A DNA stretch of 64,000 nucleotides from Pseudomonas sp. MWU13-2105. GTDB lineage: Bacteria; Pseudomonadota; Gammaproteobacteria; Pseudomonadales; Pseudomonadaceae. Numbering within the stretch: the first letter of the stretch is position 1; every line of letters begins with the position of its first letter. The notes under the pieces are model-generated. The model did not search any database, was not told the DNA's origin, and saw only the letters and a program-made list of their open reading frames with translations. The stretch covers positions 310,001 to 374,000 of the forward strand of contig NZ_JALLIY010000001.1 of the NCBI RefSeq assembly GCF_023242315.1, written 5' to 3'. Position numbers and translations under genes: made by a program. Shown one piece after another: positions 21,834-32,046 of the stretch.

Positions 21834-22958
21834 CTAACGAAATGCTTCCTTGCACTCCTGCCAGCCGAGCCCGCTTTCGGCGGTCTGCTTGAGTAACCAG
21901 GGTAACGCCGTGCGTGCCTTGTCCTGGGTGTCATGAAAGACGATGACCCCACGCCGCCAGAGCAGCATCAAGGTCATCACCCGCTGGGCGGACTGCTCGG
22001 CGCTGAGCTTGCCGCTGGCATCCGCCGAATCGATGTCCCACAAGGCGACCTGCAGGTGCTGGGCCTTGAAGAACGCCGCGGCGTCGGCCCGGCGCTGCCC
22101 GTATGGCGGCCGAAACAGCGCCACATAGTTGTCCGGCAAGGCGCTCTGGACCAGCGAGATACTGCGCAGGATCGAATCCTCCCAGTCCTGCCATTGGCTG
22201 TGGGAGCGGTACTGCCAGCCTTCCATACCCACGCATTGCTGGCGGTAAAGCTCGCGCACCGCCGGCATCGAAGTCTTGTCCAGGCGGGCCTGCAAGGCAT
22301 TGCCGAGGACAAAGAACAGGCCACTCATCTTCTGCTTGCGCAGATAGTCGGCCAACTCGTCGGTATTGCCCTGGGCCAGCGTCGGGCCGCCGTCGAAGGT
22401 CAGCAGGAACAGACGGTCATTGAAACCTTCGCCATTGCGCTCGTGATCGCCCATCAGCTGGATCTCGCTGCTGGTCTGCGGTAACAGCGCGGCCAGGCGC
22501 AGCAGTTCGTCCAGGTAACGCTCATGGAAGGCCCGGGACGGTAGCGCCCAGCGCGCATAAAAGGAGTCTTCGCCAACCCGGAACTTGCCGGCGGCGGTCC
22601 GCAGGCTCTCCAGGTCTTCGACATAGAAGCAGAAGGAGGCGTCCTGCTCGCAACTTTGCTGGGCGGCGTTGTAGCTGGTCAGCAGGCGCTGCCAGAGACG
22701 CTGGCGCAGCGTATCGATCGAGACCATGTTGATCTGCTTGAGCCCCAGGCGCTTCTTCAGGGCCGGTTCGTCGAGCAACTCGCTGACCAGCAGCGCATGG
22801 GCGAACATCAGCACCTCGGCGCGCGAGGCGACATCGAACAGTGCCGGGCTGCTCAGTTGCTCGGGCCAGACGCTGCGATCCAGGGTCGCGGGGTCGTTCG
22901 GCGCGGCGGCGACCGCGAGGCAGGCCAGCAGGGCCGAGAAGAAAAGAACAATGCGCAA
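21834..22958 (-). CDS. NodB-like polysaccharide deacetylase domain protein, metal site degraded
   Basis: The 374-residue exported protein has a signal peptide (MRIVLFFSALLACLAVAAA), a helical N-terminal region (to ~170) and a C-terminal NodB-homology domain. The motifs are recognisable but altered. Motif 1 reads TFDGGPT instead of TFDDGP. Motif 2 reads HSQWQ instead of HSxxH. Motif 3 RPPYG, motif 4 WDIDSAD and motif 5 VFHD are kept. Two of the three usual metal ligands therefore appear missing, and it may be inactive as a deacetylase or bind glycan only. Function is unknown. Confidence 0.78.
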   Translation of the reverse strand: MRIVLFFSALLACLAVAAAPNDPATLDRSVWPEQLSSPALFDVASRAEVLMFAHALLVSELLDEPALKKRLGLKQINMVSIDTLRQRLWQRLLTSYNAAQQSCEQDASFCFYVEDLESLRTAAGKFRVGEDSFYARWALPSRAFHERYLDELLRLAALLPQTSSEIQLMGDHERNGEGFNDRLFLLTFDGGPTLAQGNTDELADYLRKQKMSGLFFVLGNALQARLDKTSMPAVRELYRQQCVGMEGWQYRSHSQWQDWEDSILRSISLVQSALPDNYVALFRPPYGQRRADAAAFFKAQHLQVALWDIDSADASGKLSAEQSAQRVMTLMLLWRRGVIVFHDTQDKARTALPWLLKQTAESGLGWQECKEAFR

Positions 22959-23158
22959 AAGGGTGACTCCATTTCAGAACCCGCCGCGCACTATAGCCGA
23001 TCTGACGACCGGAGCCTTTGTGGTGGCTTTTCCGGCCTCTTCGCGGGCAAGATCAACAAAGATCTCCCAGACAAACCACACGGCGGCTATCGCCATCATA
23101 GGTGGAGTCAAACCGCCCAAGCCCCTAGAATCGCCCGACGATTAAAGGAGACGACTTC

Positions 23159-23938
23159 ATGCTGATGGTGATTTCCCCCGCCAAGACCCTCGATTTCGAA
23201 ACACCGGCGGTGACCCGGCGCTTCACCCAACCGCAGTACCTGGACCACTCCCAGGAGTTGATCGAGCAACTGCGTACATTGAGCCCGGCGCAGATCAGCG
23301 AGCTGATGCACGTTTCCGACAAGATCGGCGGCCTCAACGCCGCGCGTTTCGGCAGCTGGAACCCGGCTTTTACCCCGGACAACGCCAAACAGGCGCTGCT
23401 GGCGTTCAAGGGTGACGTCTATACCGGCCTCAATGCCGAAGACTTCAGCGACGTCGACTTTGATTATGCCCAGACCCACCTGCGCATGCTCTCCGGCCTC
23501 TACGGCCTGTTGCGCCCACTGGACCTGATGCAACCCTATCGCCTGGAGATGGGCACCCGGTTCGCCAACGCCCGGGGCAAGGACCTCTACGCCTTCTGGG
23601 GCAAGCGCATCAGCGAATGGCTCAATGAAGCCCTGGCCGAACAAGGCGACGACGTGCTGCTGAACCTGGCGTCGAACGAGTACTTCTCGGCGGTCAAACG
23701 CTCCGCCCTGAACGCCCGCATCGTCAATACCGAGTTCCGCGACCAGAAGAACGGCCAGTACAAGATCATCAGTTTCTACGCGAAAAAAGCCCGCGGGATG
23801 ATGGCCCGCTTCGTGATCCGCGAGCGCATCCAGAGTCCCGAGCAATTGAAGACGTTCGACGAACAAGGCTACCGGTTCAGCGCTGAACTCTCCAAGGTGG
23901 ACAACCTGGTGTTTTTGCGCGATCACGCGCCGGAGTAA
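23159..23938 (+). CDS. yaaA: Peroxide stress protein YaaA
   Basis: The 259-residue protein is a full-length YaaA (DUF328): [16 protein letters not shown] at the N-terminus, [33 protein letters not shown] in the middle and [12 protein letters not shown] later. YaaA lowers free iron during hydrogen peroxide stress in E. coli, protecting DNA and proteins from Fenton damage, and binds DNA through a helix-hairpin-helix. It stands alone, with a REP pair downstream. An OxyR site was not identified. Confidence 0.94.
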   Translation: MLMVISPAKTLDFETPAVTRRFTQPQYLDHSQELIEQLRTLSPAQISELMHVSDKIGGLNAARFGSWNPAFTPDNAKQALLAFKGDVYTGLNAEDFSDVDFDYAQTHLRMLSGLYGLLRPLDLMQPYRLEMGTRFANARGKDLYAFWGKRISEWLNEALAEQGDDVLLNLASNEYFSAVKRSALNARIVNTEFRDQKNGQYKIISFYAKKARGMMARFVIRERIQSPEQLKTFDEQGYRFSAELSKVDNLVFLRDHAPE

Positions 23939-23967
23939 GACGATACGCCTGTTAGACCGCGTTATCG

Positions 23968-24067
23968 TTTTTCGCGGGCAAGCTGCGCTCCCACATCAGT
24001 ATCGATGTCGTAGCAAAATTTTGTGTACCACTGAAAACCTGTGGGAGCGCAGCTTGCCCGCGAAAAG
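23968..24067. repeat. Facing REP pair
   Basis: TTTTCGCGGGCAAGCTGCGC and its exact inverse face each other across a 45-base centre, downstream of yaaA and upstream of the algD control region. Confidence 0.85.
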
Positions 24068-24421
24068 GCCGGCACAGACACCGCAACCCCCTCAGGCACA
24101 CACTTCTGTTACCCTGCCCCCAGTCGGTGCACTACACGCAATGTGTAACTCCCGCCCCCCCTATACCCCCTCCTGAAACACCAAAAAGCCATTTAATTGA
24201 CGCCAATAAACCGACCGTTACAACCATGAAAATTCTTTCACTCGACATTTACAATTTTTTTGAGTAGTGGCACGCAAAATTTTTTCCCATAGTGGCACAC
24301 CACCATCCCAGCATTTTTAATCCCCATAACTAAAGGGCGAAACGGAAAGTGCTATCAATATGAAGCCGTGCCATCTTTTCGTCTGTTTCTAGAAATCCAA
24401 GAAAACAGGATGAGCGGACTG
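24068..24421. promoter_or_regulatory. Upstream control region of the alginate operon
   Basis: The ~350 bases before the AlgU promoter are AT-rich compared with the surroundings, as expected for a regulated promoter. A nine-base direct repeat TAGTGGCAC occurs at 24265-24273 and 24290-24298, with an inverted partial copy (GTGCCA) near 24368. In P. aeruginosa this zone binds AlgR, AmrZ and other factors. I could not find a good AlgR box (the best is CTTTTCGTC at 24375-24383, seven of nine), so which factor binds here is open. Confidence 0.45.
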
Positions 24422-24449
24422 GAACTTATGTTCCGAAGCATTGCTCATA
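24422..24449 (+). promoter_or_regulatory. AlgU (sigma-22) promoter of the alginate operon
   Basis: GAACTT at 24422-24427, a 17-base spacer, and TCATA at 24445-24449 match the extracytoplasmic sigma factor AlgU/RpoE pattern. They resemble the P. aeruginosa algD promoter (GAACTT-N17-TCCTA). Transcription would start near 24457, giving a leader of about 460 bases before algD. Confidence 0.7.
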
Positions 24450-24918
24450 CCACCGGTAACGATTCTCACAGTGCTTGTAAGAGATGACTTACATTGAGGC
24501 GGGATGAAATGTTTAAGTTGCCAACAGCGACTTACAACCGCGCCCCACAATTCAAACCACAGCAAAGGACAGGAGATACGCAACCTTGATATCCCCTAAA
24601 AGGCCAAGGCAGGCCCCCGGACAAAGCACTTGCAGGCGGTTCACAACCTGTTGATCCACAAGGCTTCTCTGTGGGCAGCAGAAAGTTTAGAGCACGCAGG
24701 CAAGGGTCTTCTCGCTGAAGGCCGGCCACATTCAAGGGCACGCCCCTATAACAAGGCCAAGTTGCGCACAACTTGAGTGCAATTATTTAGCCACTCGACG
24801 CTTATATGCCTGCCTTCGGGAGACACGACCTATTGGGTCGCACTTCCGAACGCACCACGGTTACTGGCTACATTAACTCCGGCCATTTAATGGCGTGATT
24901 AAGATAGAGGTAAATGCA
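24450..24918 (+). other. Long 5' leader of the alginate mRNA
   Basis: No gene is visible in these 469 bases. Small hairpins occur near 24828 (CGACC / GGTCG) and at 24882-24894 (GCCAT-TTA-ATGGC), the latter just before the algD ribosome-binding site, where it could affect translation. A GGA-rich stretch near 24567 (AAAGGACAGGAGA) could bind an RsmA/CsrA-type protein, but this is speculation. Confidence 0.4.
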
Positions 24919-26235
24919 ATGCGCATTAGCATATTCGGTTTGGGTTACGTCGGTGCAGTCTGTGCCGGTTGCCTGTCTGCACGGGGCCATGATGTCATTG
25001 GCGTCGATATTTCCCAGGACAAGATCGACCTGATCAACAACGGCAAATCGCCGATTGTCGAACCCGGCCTGGAAGCCCTGCTGGCCGAGGGGATTGCCAG
25101 CGGTCGACTGCGCGGCACCACCGACTTCGCCGAAGCGATTCGCAGCAGCGACCTGTCGATGCTCTGCGTCGGCACGCCGAGCAAGAAGAACGGCGACCTG
25201 GAGCTCAACTACATCGAATCGGTGTGCCGCGAAATCGGTTTTGTCCTGCGTGACAAAACCAGTCGCCACACCATCGTCGTGCGCAGCACTGTGCTCCCGG
25301 GCACGGTGAAAAACGTGGTGATCCCGATCCTCGAAGACTGTTCGGGGAAAAAAGCCGGGGTCGACTTCGGCATCGCGGTCAACCCCGAGTTTCTCCGTGA
25401 AAGCACCGCGATCAAGGACTACGACTTCCCACCGATGACCGTGATCGGCGAATTCGACAGCGCTTCCGGCGACGTCCTCCAGGCGCTCTACGAGGAGCTC
25501 GACGCACCGATCATCCGCAAGGACATCGAGGTGGCCGAGATGATCAAGTACACCTGCAACGTCTGGCACGCCACCAAAGTGACCTTCGCCAACGAAATCG
25601 GCAACATCGCCAAGGCGGTCGGGGTCGACGGACGCGAAGTGATGGAGGTGGTCTGCCAGGACAAGACCCTCAACCTGTCCCAGTACTACATGCGCCCCGG
25701 CTTTGCCTTCGGCGGTTCCTGCCTGCCCAAGGACGTGCGCGCCCTGACCTACCGCGCCGCCTCCCTGGACGTCGACTCGCCGCTGCTCAACTCGCTGATG
25801 CGCAGCAACGAAAGCCAGGTACAGAACGCCTTCGACATCGTCGCCAGCCATGACAAACGCCGCATCGCCCTGCTCGGCCTGAGCTTCAAGGCCGGTACCG
25901 ACGACCTGCGCGAAAGCCCGCTGGTGGAATTGGCGGAAATGCTCATCGGCAAGGGCTTCGACCTGAGCATCTACGACAAGAACGTCGAGTACGCCCGTGT
26001 CCACGGGGCGAACAAGGACTACATCGAATCGAAGATTCCCCATGTGTCGTCCCTGCTCAATGCTGACTTCGACGAGGTGATCGACAACAGCGACGTGATC
26101 ATCCTCGGCAACCGTGACGAGAAGTTCCGCGCCCTGGCCGAGAACGCCCCGCATGGCAAGCAGGTCATCGACCTGGTCGGCTTCATGTCCAAGGCCACCA
26201 GTGCGAGTGGCCGGACCGAAGGCATCTGTTGGTAA
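24919..26235 (+). CDS. algD: GDP-mannose 6-dehydrogenase AlgD
   Basis: The 438-residue enzyme has the NAD-binding motif GLGYVGAVCAG at residues 7-17 and the catalytic cysteine Cys268 in GGSCLPKD, the position known from P. aeruginosa. It oxidises GDP-mannose twice to GDP-mannuronic acid, the committed step of alginate synthesis. I use ATG 24919; an upstream in-frame codon at 24895 adds eight residues not seen in the family. It is the first gene of the operon and sits behind the AlgU promoter and long leader. Confidence 0.97.
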   Translation: MRISIFGLGYVGAVCAGCLSARGHDVIGVDISQDKIDLINNGKSPIVEPGLEALLAEGIASGRLRGTTDFAEAIRSSDLSMLCVGTPSKKNGDLELNYIESVCREIGFVLRDKTSRHTIVVRSTVLPGTVKNVVIPILEDCSGKKAGVDFGIAVNPEFLRESTAIKDYDFPPMTVIGEFDSASGDVLQALYEELDAPIIRKDIEVAEMIKYTCNVWHATKVTFANEIGNIAKAVGVDGREVMEVVCQDKTLNLSQYYMRPGFAFGGSCLPKDVRALTYRAASLDVDSPLLNSLMRSNESQVQNAFDIVASHDKRRIALLGLSFKAGTDDLRESPLVELAEMLIGKGFDLSIYDKNVEYARVHGANKDYIESKIPHVSSLLNADFDEVIDNSDVIILGNRDEKFRALAENAPHGKQVIDLVGFMSKATSASGRTEGICW

Positions 26236-26258
26236 ACCCGCTGCAACCGCGGCGCGGT

Positions 26259-26342
26259 TGATCGCCAGCAAGCCGGCCGCTACAGGACAGCGATCACGTA
26301 CGACCCGGCACCGCGGGAGCCGGCTTGCTGGCGATGGCGTCC
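26259..26342. repeat. Facing REP pair inside the alginate operon (algD-alg8)
   Basis: ATCGCCAGCAAGCCGGC and its inverse GCCGGCTTGCTGGCGAT flank a short centre in the 200-base gap between algD and alg8. Such an element can stabilise the algD part of the mRNA. Confidence 0.85.
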
Positions 26343-26435
26343 GAAAGGACGCCTTGGTCCCGATATGGGTAACGCCTGCCTTAACACCATCGAGCCAGCC
26401 ACCCGGCTCGCCCGAGACAGAGACGGATGCAGATT

Positions 26436-27917
26436 ATGCACAGGCTAAAGCACGGCCTCCTTCAAACCGCCGGTTGGCTGTTCTACTTGAGTTTGCTGAT
26501 GGGCCTGGCCTTGTTGCTGCCCACTTCGACCTTCGACGCCGACTCCAAGGACTTCATCTTCCTGATCGGTGCCGTGGGCATCTGGCGCTACTCCATGGGC
26601 GCCACCCATTTCGTCCGCGGGATGATTTTCCTCTACATCGTCTACCCGCACCTGCGCCGCAAAGTGCGCAAGCTGGGCAAGGCCGCGGACCCGTCGCAGG
26701 TGTTCCTGATGGTCACCAGCTTCCGCATCGATGCGCTGACCACCGCCCAGGTCTACAGCTCGGTGATCCGCGAAGCCATCGACTGCGGCTTCCCCACCAC
26801 CGTGGTCTGCTCCCTGGTGGAAATGTCCGATGAACTGCTGGTCAAGAGCCTCTGGGCGAAAATGAACCCGCCCGATCGCGTCAGCCTCGACTTCGTGCGC
26901 ATCGCCGGCACCGGCAAGCGCGACGGCCTGGCCTTCGGTTTCCGCGCCATCTCCCGCCACCTGCCGGACGAGCGCGCCGTGGTCGCGGTGATCGACGGCG
27001 ACACCGTCCTCAGCGAAGGCGTGGTGCGCAAGACCGTGCCCTGGTTCCAGCTGTTCGGCAATGTCGGCGGCCTGACCACCAACGAGTTCTGCGAGGTGCG
27101 CGGCGGCTACGTCATGAGCGAATGGCACAAGCTGCGCTTCGCCCAGCGTCACATCAACATGTGCTCCATGGCCCTGTCCAAGCGCGTGCTGACCATGACC
27201 GGGCGCATGTCGGTATTCCGCGCCAGCGTGGTCACCGACCCGGACTTTATCGCCGACGTCGAAAGCGACTCGCTGCAACACTGGCGCCTGGGCCGCTTCA
27301 AGTTCCTCACCGGCGACGACAAATCCAGCTGGTTCAGCCTGATGCGCCTGGGCTACGACACCTTCTACGTGCCCGACGCGGCGATCCACACCGTGGAACA
27401 CCCGCCGGAAAAGAGCTTTATCAAATCCAGCCGCAAGCTGATGTACCGCTGGTACGGCAACAACCTGCGGCAGAACTCCCGGGCCCTGGGCCTGGGGCTG
27501 CGCCGCCTCGGCCTGTTCACCAGCGTGGTGCTGTTCGACCAGCGCGTGTCGATGTGGACCTCGCTGCTGGGACTGACCGTAGCGCTGATCGCCAGCTTCA
27601 AGTACGGCATTGCGTTCATCCTCGCCTACCTGCTGTGGATCGGCATGACCCGGCTGATCCTGACGCTACTGCTGGCCTGTTCCGGGCACAGCATCGGCCC
27701 GGCCTACCCGGTGATTCTTTATTACAACCAGATCGTCGGCGCCCTGATGAAGATCTACGTGTTCTTCCGCCTCGACCGTCAATCCTGGACCCGCCAGGAC
27801 ACCAAATTGAGCCGCGACCTCGCCAGCTTTCAAGGTTGGTTCAACACCTGGTCGTCTCGGACCATGACCTTCTCCGCCGGCAGCATCTTCGTCGCCGTGC
27901 TGATGACGATGGTCTGA
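26436..27917 (+). CDS. alg8: Mannuronan synthase glycosyltransferase Alg8
   Basis: The 493-residue inner-membrane protein is a GT-2 family polymerase: N-terminal helices (residues 10-70), a cytoplasmic catalytic domain with DGD at 187-189, DD in TGDDKSSW, and the product-end RWYGN motif, then C-terminal helices. It polymerises GDP-mannuronate into polymannuronate and works with Alg44. ATG 26436 (MHRLK) is preferred to 26427, because the purine-rich GACGGA is too close to the earlier codon and the start matches the known protein. Confidence 0.96.
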   Translation: MHRLKHGLLQTAGWLFYLSLLMGLALLLPTSTFDADSKDFIFLIGAVGIWRYSMGATHFVRGMIFLYIVYPHLRRKVRKLGKAADPSQVFLMVTSFRIDALTTAQVYSSVIREAIDCGFPTTVVCSLVEMSDELLVKSLWAKMNPPDRVSLDFVRIAGTGKRDGLAFGFRAISRHLPDERAVVAVIDGDTVLSEGVVRKTVPWFQLFGNVGGLTTNEFCEVRGGYVMSEWHKLRFAQRHINMCSMALSKRVLTMTGRMSVFRASVVTDPDFIADVESDSLQHWRLGRFKFLTGDDKSSWFSLMRLGYDTFYVPDAAIHTVEHPPEKSFIKSSRKLMYRWYGNNLRQNSRALGLGLRRLGLFTSVVLFDQRVSMWTSLLGLTVALIASFKYGIAFILAYLLWIGMTRLILTLLLACSGHSIGPAYPVILYYNQIVGALMKIYVFFRLDRQSWTRQDTKLSRDLASFQGWFNTWSSRTMTFSAGSIFVAVLMTMV

Positions 27918-27953
27918 CCCGACTCGCCTGAATTAGCTAATGGAGCTTTACCC

Positions 27954-29126
27954 ATGAACTCTCAAGTCAATGCCAACGTCGTCCACGAATCCGAAGCCCA
28001 ACGCCAGCATGCGCGGGTGAAAATCCCGGCCAAGCTGCGCTTTTTCGGCAGCGAGAACCAGCCCCTGGAAGTCCGGGTGCATGACCTGTCCGCCGGCGGC
28101 CTGAGCTTCAACGTCCCGCCACAACAAGCCCTGAAGCTCGGCGAGGTGTACAAGGGCCGCCTGCAATTCGTCATCGACAACCTCGGCCTGGCCATGGATG
28201 TCGAGTTGCAAGTGCGCTCCCATGACCGCCAGAGCGGTCGGGTCGGCTGCCAGTTCCAGAACCTGGAACAACAGGACATCGCCACCCTGCGCCACCTGAT
28301 CACCTCGCACCTGTCCGGCGACATCGTCAACATGGGTGACGTGCTCGCCACCCTGCAACGTGACAACTTCACCAAGGCGCGCAAGAAAAAATCCGACGGC
28401 AGCGGCATGAGCGCGTTCGGCCGCCTGCGCGCCGTGACCTTCAGCCTCGGCATCTTCGTGGTCGGCCTCGCGGCCTTCGGCTTTGTCCTGAAATCGGTGT
28501 ATGGCCTGTACTTCGTCAGCCACGCCCAGGCCGGCCTGGTCAGCGTGCCGGGCATAAGCATCACCATGCCCCGCGACGGCACCGTGCAAAGCCTGATCAA
28601 GGAAGACGGCGTCGCCGCCAAGGGCGCGCCGCTGGCGACCTTCAGCACCAGCATGCTCGATGTGCTCAAGGGCCATCTGGACGAAGAGCAACTGGCTCCG
28701 GCCAAGGTCGAGGAACTGTTCGGCAAGCAGATGATCGGCACCCTGACCTCGCCCTGCGATTGCACGGTGGCGCAGCAACTGGTCGCCAACGGCCAATACG
28801 CCAGCAAGGGCGATGTGATCTTCCAACTGGTGCCCAAAGGCAGCCTGGCGAACGTCGAGGCGCGCTTCTCCTATCGCCAGTTCGGCGACGTGCGTCCGGG
28901 CACCCGAGTGAACTTCCAGATCGCCGGCGAAGACCATGTACGCCAGGGCAAGATCGTCAGCAGCAGCAGCCTGAAAAGCACTGACCTGTCGTCCGATATC
29001 CGCGTCCTGATCAAGCCGGACGAAAGTCTCGACAGCACCCTCGCCGGCCGTCCGGTGGAGGTCAACAGCGACCGTGGGCCGAGCATGAACTGGCTGATCG
29101 ACAAAGCCATGGCCGCCGGTCTGTAA
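27954..29126 (+). CDS. alg44: Alginate co-polymerase / c-di-GMP receptor Alg44
   Basis: The 390-residue protein has a cytoplasmic PilZ domain with both c-di-GMP signatures, RxxxR (Arg17-Arg21) and D44-x-S46-x-G-G. One membrane helix lies around residues 155-185, and a periplasmic HlyD-like arm follows (residues 190-390). It binds cyclic di-GMP to activate Alg8, linking the operon to second-messenger signalling. It starts 36 bases after alg8 with a good ribosome-binding site (TGGAGCTTT). Confidence 0.96.
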   Translation: MNSQVNANVVHESEAQRQHARVKIPAKLRFFGSENQPLEVRVHDLSAGGLSFNVPPQQALKLGEVYKGRLQFVIDNLGLAMDVELQVRSHDRQSGRVGCQFQNLEQQDIATLRHLITSHLSGDIVNMGDVLATLQRDNFTKARKKKSDGSGMSAFGRLRAVTFSLGIFVVGLAAFGFVLKSVYGLYFVSHAQAGLVSVPGISITMPRDGTVQSLIKEDGVAAKGAPLATFSTSMLDVLKGHLDEEQLAPAKVEELFGKQMIGTLTSPCDCTVAQQLVANGQYASKGDVIFQLVPKGSLANVEARFSYRQFGDVRPGTRVNFQIAGEDHVRQGKIVSSSSLKSTDLSSDIRVLIKPDESLDSTLAGRPVEVNSDRGPSMNWLIDKAMAAGL

Positions 29127-29135
29127 GCGGAGGAC

Positions 29136-30539
29136 ATGCCTGTGACGACCTTACGCATCCTGCCGCTGACACTGGCTATGGCAATCAGCCTCGCCGGCTG
29201 TGCCGGCCTGCCCGACCAGCGCCTGGCCAATGAAGCGCTCAAGCGCGGCGACACCGCCGTGGCCGAGCAGAACTACCGCCAACTGGCGGACCTGGGCTAT
29301 ACCGAAGCCCAGGTCGGTCTGGCCGACATCCAGGTGGAAAGCCGCGACCCGGCCCTGCTCAAACAGGCCGAGGCGACCTACCGCGCCGCCGCCGCCACCT
29401 CGCCGCGGGCCCAGGCCCGCCTGGGTCGCTTGCTGGTGGCCAAGCCCGGTGCCAGCGCAGCCGAACACCGCGAAGCCGAAGGTCTGTTGAAAAAGGCCTT
29501 CGCCAACGGCGAAGGCAACACCCTGATTGCCCTGGCCATGCTCTACCTGCAATTCCCGCAGAGCTTCCCCGAGATCAATGCCCAGCAACAGATCAGCCAA
29601 TGGCGCAGCGCCGGTTACCCGGAGGCGGGTGTGGCCCAGGTGCTGCTGTACCGCACCCAGGACACCTATGACCAGCATCTGGACGAGGTGGAAAAGATCT
29701 GCAAGAACGCGCTCCACAGCTTCGACATCTGCTACGTCGAACTGGCCACCGTGTACCAGAAGCGCGCCCAGCCGGAGCAACAGGCCGCCCTGCTCAAACA
29801 ACTGCAGGCCGCTCACAGCCGTGGCGCCGTCGGCGCCCAAAGGATCGACAGCGTAGCCCGGGTGCTCAGCGATGCGAGCCTCGGCCAACCGGACACCAAG
29901 ACCGCGCAAGCGCTGCTCGAACAGATCGCCCCCGGCTACCCGGCATCCTGGGTCAGCCTGGCGCAACTGCTCTACGACTTCCCCGACCTGGGCGACGTCA
30001 AGCAGATGATGGAATACCTCGACAACGGCCGCGCCGCCGACCAGCCCCGCGCCGAACTGCTGCTGGGCAAGCTCTACTACGAAGGCAAGTGGGTGACGGT
30101 GGACGCCAAACAGGCCGAAGCGCATTTCCAGAAAGCCCTCGGCAAGGAAGTCGCCGCCGATTACTACCTGGGGCAGATCTATCGCCGCGGCTACCTCGGA
30201 CAGGTCGACTCGCAAAAGGCCCTCGACCACCTGCTCAAGGCGGCCCGCAACGGCCAGAACAGTGCCGACTTCACCATCGCCCAACTTTTTTCCCAGGGCA
30301 AAGGGACCCGACCCGACCCGCTCAACGCCTACGTTTTCAGCCAGTTGGCCAAGGTCCAGGACACCCCGCTGAGCAATGACCTGGCCCAACAACTCGACAC
30401 CCAACTGCCGCCTGCCCGACGTGCCGATGCCCAGCGCCTGCTGCAACAGGAGCAACGCCTGCGCGGGACCCTGAGCCGCAATCCGCTGGACCTGCAACAA
30501 GTCCTGCAAGAAGGCGACCGCGAGGAAAAAACCTTATGA
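29136..30539 (+). CDS. algK: Alginate scaffold lipoprotein AlgK
   Basis: The 467-residue protein has a lipoprotein signal with lipobox LAGC (cysteine at residue 22) followed by a run of TPR/Sel1-like helical repeats (for example [27 protein letters not shown] and [28 protein letters not shown]). AlgK sits at the outer membrane, helps AlgE insert and bridges the periplasmic modification proteins. Its stop overlaps the algE start (ATGA), so the two are coupled. Confidence 0.95.
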   Translation: MPVTTLRILPLTLAMAISLAGCAGLPDQRLANEALKRGDTAVAEQNYRQLADLGYTEAQVGLADIQVESRDPALLKQAEATYRAAAATSPRAQARLGRLLVAKPGASAAEHREAEGLLKKAFANGEGNTLIALAMLYLQFPQSFPEINAQQQISQWRSAGYPEAGVAQVLLYRTQDTYDQHLDEVEKICKNALHSFDICYVELATVYQKRAQPEQQAALLKQLQAAHSRGAVGAQRIDSVARVLSDASLGQPDTKTAQALLEQIAPGYPASWVSLAQLLYDFPDLGDVKQMMEYLDNGRAADQPRAELLLGKLYYEGKWVTVDAKQAEAHFQKALGKEVAADYYLGQIYRRGYLGQVDSQKALDHLLKAARNGQNSADFTIAQLFSQGKGTRPDPLNAYVFSQLAKVQDTPLSNDLAQQLDTQLPPARRADAQRLLQQEQRLRGTLSRNPLDLQQVLQEGDREEKTL

Positions 30540-32020
30540 CACTCAATCCTTTCGTCAAGGCCGGTATCGGCCTGAGCTGCGCCCTGCTCTGGTCCTGCCC
30601 GAGCCTGGCGGCGATCACCGAGACCCAGAACTTCGGCCTCGAAGTGAAAATCACCGGCCAGTCGGAAGACGACCGCGACCTCGGCACCCTCAAGGGCGGC
30701 GACGTCAACGGCATCGGCCTGGACCTGCGGCCGTGGGCCTACGGCGAACGCGGCAACTGGAGCGCCTACGCCATGGGCCAGGCCGTGACCGCCAGCGACA
30801 TCATTGAAACCGACACCCTGCAGCAGTCCGATGCCAGCCAGGAAACCTCGAGCAACGACGCGCGCAAACCGGATAAAAGCTACCTAGCCCTGCGCGAATT
30901 CTGGATCGGCTACAAGGGCCTGACCCCTTATCCGGGGGAGATGCTGAAACTCGGTCGCCAGCGCCTGCGCAATGACGACGGGCAATGGCGCGACACCAAT
31001 ATCGAGGCGCTGAACTGGAGCTTCGACACTACCCTGCTGCGCGCCAACCTGGGCGCCGCCGAGCGTTTCAGCGAGTACCGCACCGACCTCACCGAACTCG
31101 CGCCGAAAGACAAGGACCGCCTGCATGTCTACGGCGACGTCGCCTACCAGTGGACACCCGGCCAATGGCTCGGCGTACGCGCCCACCACAGCCACGACGA
31201 CGGCAAGCTCGACTACCCGACACCGGGTGTCGCCGCCGACCCGCTGGACAAGAAGGCCAACGGTGACCTGACCTGGCTCGGTGTGGAAGCCAATAGCGAT
31301 GCCTACAATTTCAAAAACACCAACACCATCAACTACTGGGCCAGCCTGACCGGCATGAGCGGCCACCGCGACAGCGTCAACCCGCTCAATGCCGACGGCA
31401 GCCGACCGGTAGATGCCAGCCAAGGCAGCCACATCAACGGCTGGGCCACCGACCTCGGCGTGCGCCTGCGCCTCGACCCGAACTGGCAGGTCGGCGCCGC
31501 CTATGCCCGCGCCAGCGGCGATTACGAACAGAACGGCCTGGAAAGCAACCGCTCGAACTTCACCGGTACCCGCTCGCGGACCCACCGTTTCGGCGAGGCC
31601 TTCCGTGGCGAAATGAACAACCTGCAGACCGCCACCCTGTTCGGCTCCTGGCAGCTGCGCGAGGACTACGACGCCAGCCTGATCTACCACAAGTTCTGGC
31701 GCGTCGACGGGCAGAAGGACGTCGGCAGCAACGGCATCAACGCCGTGCAGGGCAACTACGACGACGCCACCGGCGCGCTGCTCTCCAGTGCCTCGCTGCC
31801 GTTGCAGGACGGCAAGAAGGACCTCGGCCAGGAAGTCGACCTGGTCGTGACCAAGTACTTCAAGCAAGGCCTGCTGCCGGCCGCCCTGAGCCAATCGATC
31901 GATGAACCTTCGGCGCTGGTGCGCTTTCGCGGCGGCGTGTTCAAGCCCGGCGATGCCTATGGCAAGAGCGTCGATTCCTATATGCACCGCGCGTTTGTCG
32001 ACGTGATCTGGCGCTTCTGA
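30536..32020 (+). CDS. algE: Alginate outer-membrane porin AlgE
   Basis: The 494-residue protein has a signal peptide (ends SCPSLAA) and alternating beta-strand patterns through to a terminal phenylalanine (VDVIWRF), the usual C-terminus of outer-membrane barrels. AlgE is an 18-stranded, arginine-rich channel that exports the polymer. The start is coupled to algK by a four-base overlap. Confidence 0.96.
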   Translation: MTLNPFVKAGIGLSCALLWSCPSLAAITETQNFGLEVKITGQSEDDRDLGTLKGGDVNGIGLDLRPWAYGERGNWSAYAMGQAVTASDIIETDTLQQSDASQETSSNDARKPDKSYLALREFWIGYKGLTPYPGEMLKLGRQRLRNDDGQWRDTNIEALNWSFDTTLLRANLGAAERFSEYRTDLTELAPKDKDRLHVYGDVAYQWTPGQWLGVRAHHSHDDGKLDYPTPGVAADPLDKKANGDLTWLGVEANSDAYNFKNTNTINYWASLTGMSGHRDSVNPLNADGSRPVDASQGSHINGWATDLGVRLRLDPNWQVGAAYARASGDYEQNGLESNRSNFTGTRSRTHRFGEAFRGEMNNLQTATLFGSWQLREDYDASLIYHKFWRVDGQKDVGSNGINAVQGNYDDATGALLSSASLPLQDGKKDLGQEVDLVVTKYFKQGLLPAALSQSIDEPSALVRFRGGVFKPGDAYGKSVDSYMHRAFVDVIWRF

Positions 32021-32046
32021 TGCAAACCGCCAAGGGAGTGACCGAG

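Noticed and set aside
24265..24300. Possible sigma-54 promoters (TGGCAC motifs) upstream of algD
   Set aside because: The -24 half matches, but neither copy has the GC of the -12 element at the required distance.
24375..24383. AlgR-box candidate CTTTTCGTC
   Set aside because: Only seven of nine bases match CCGTTCGTC, and no second copy was found; this is too weak to annotate.
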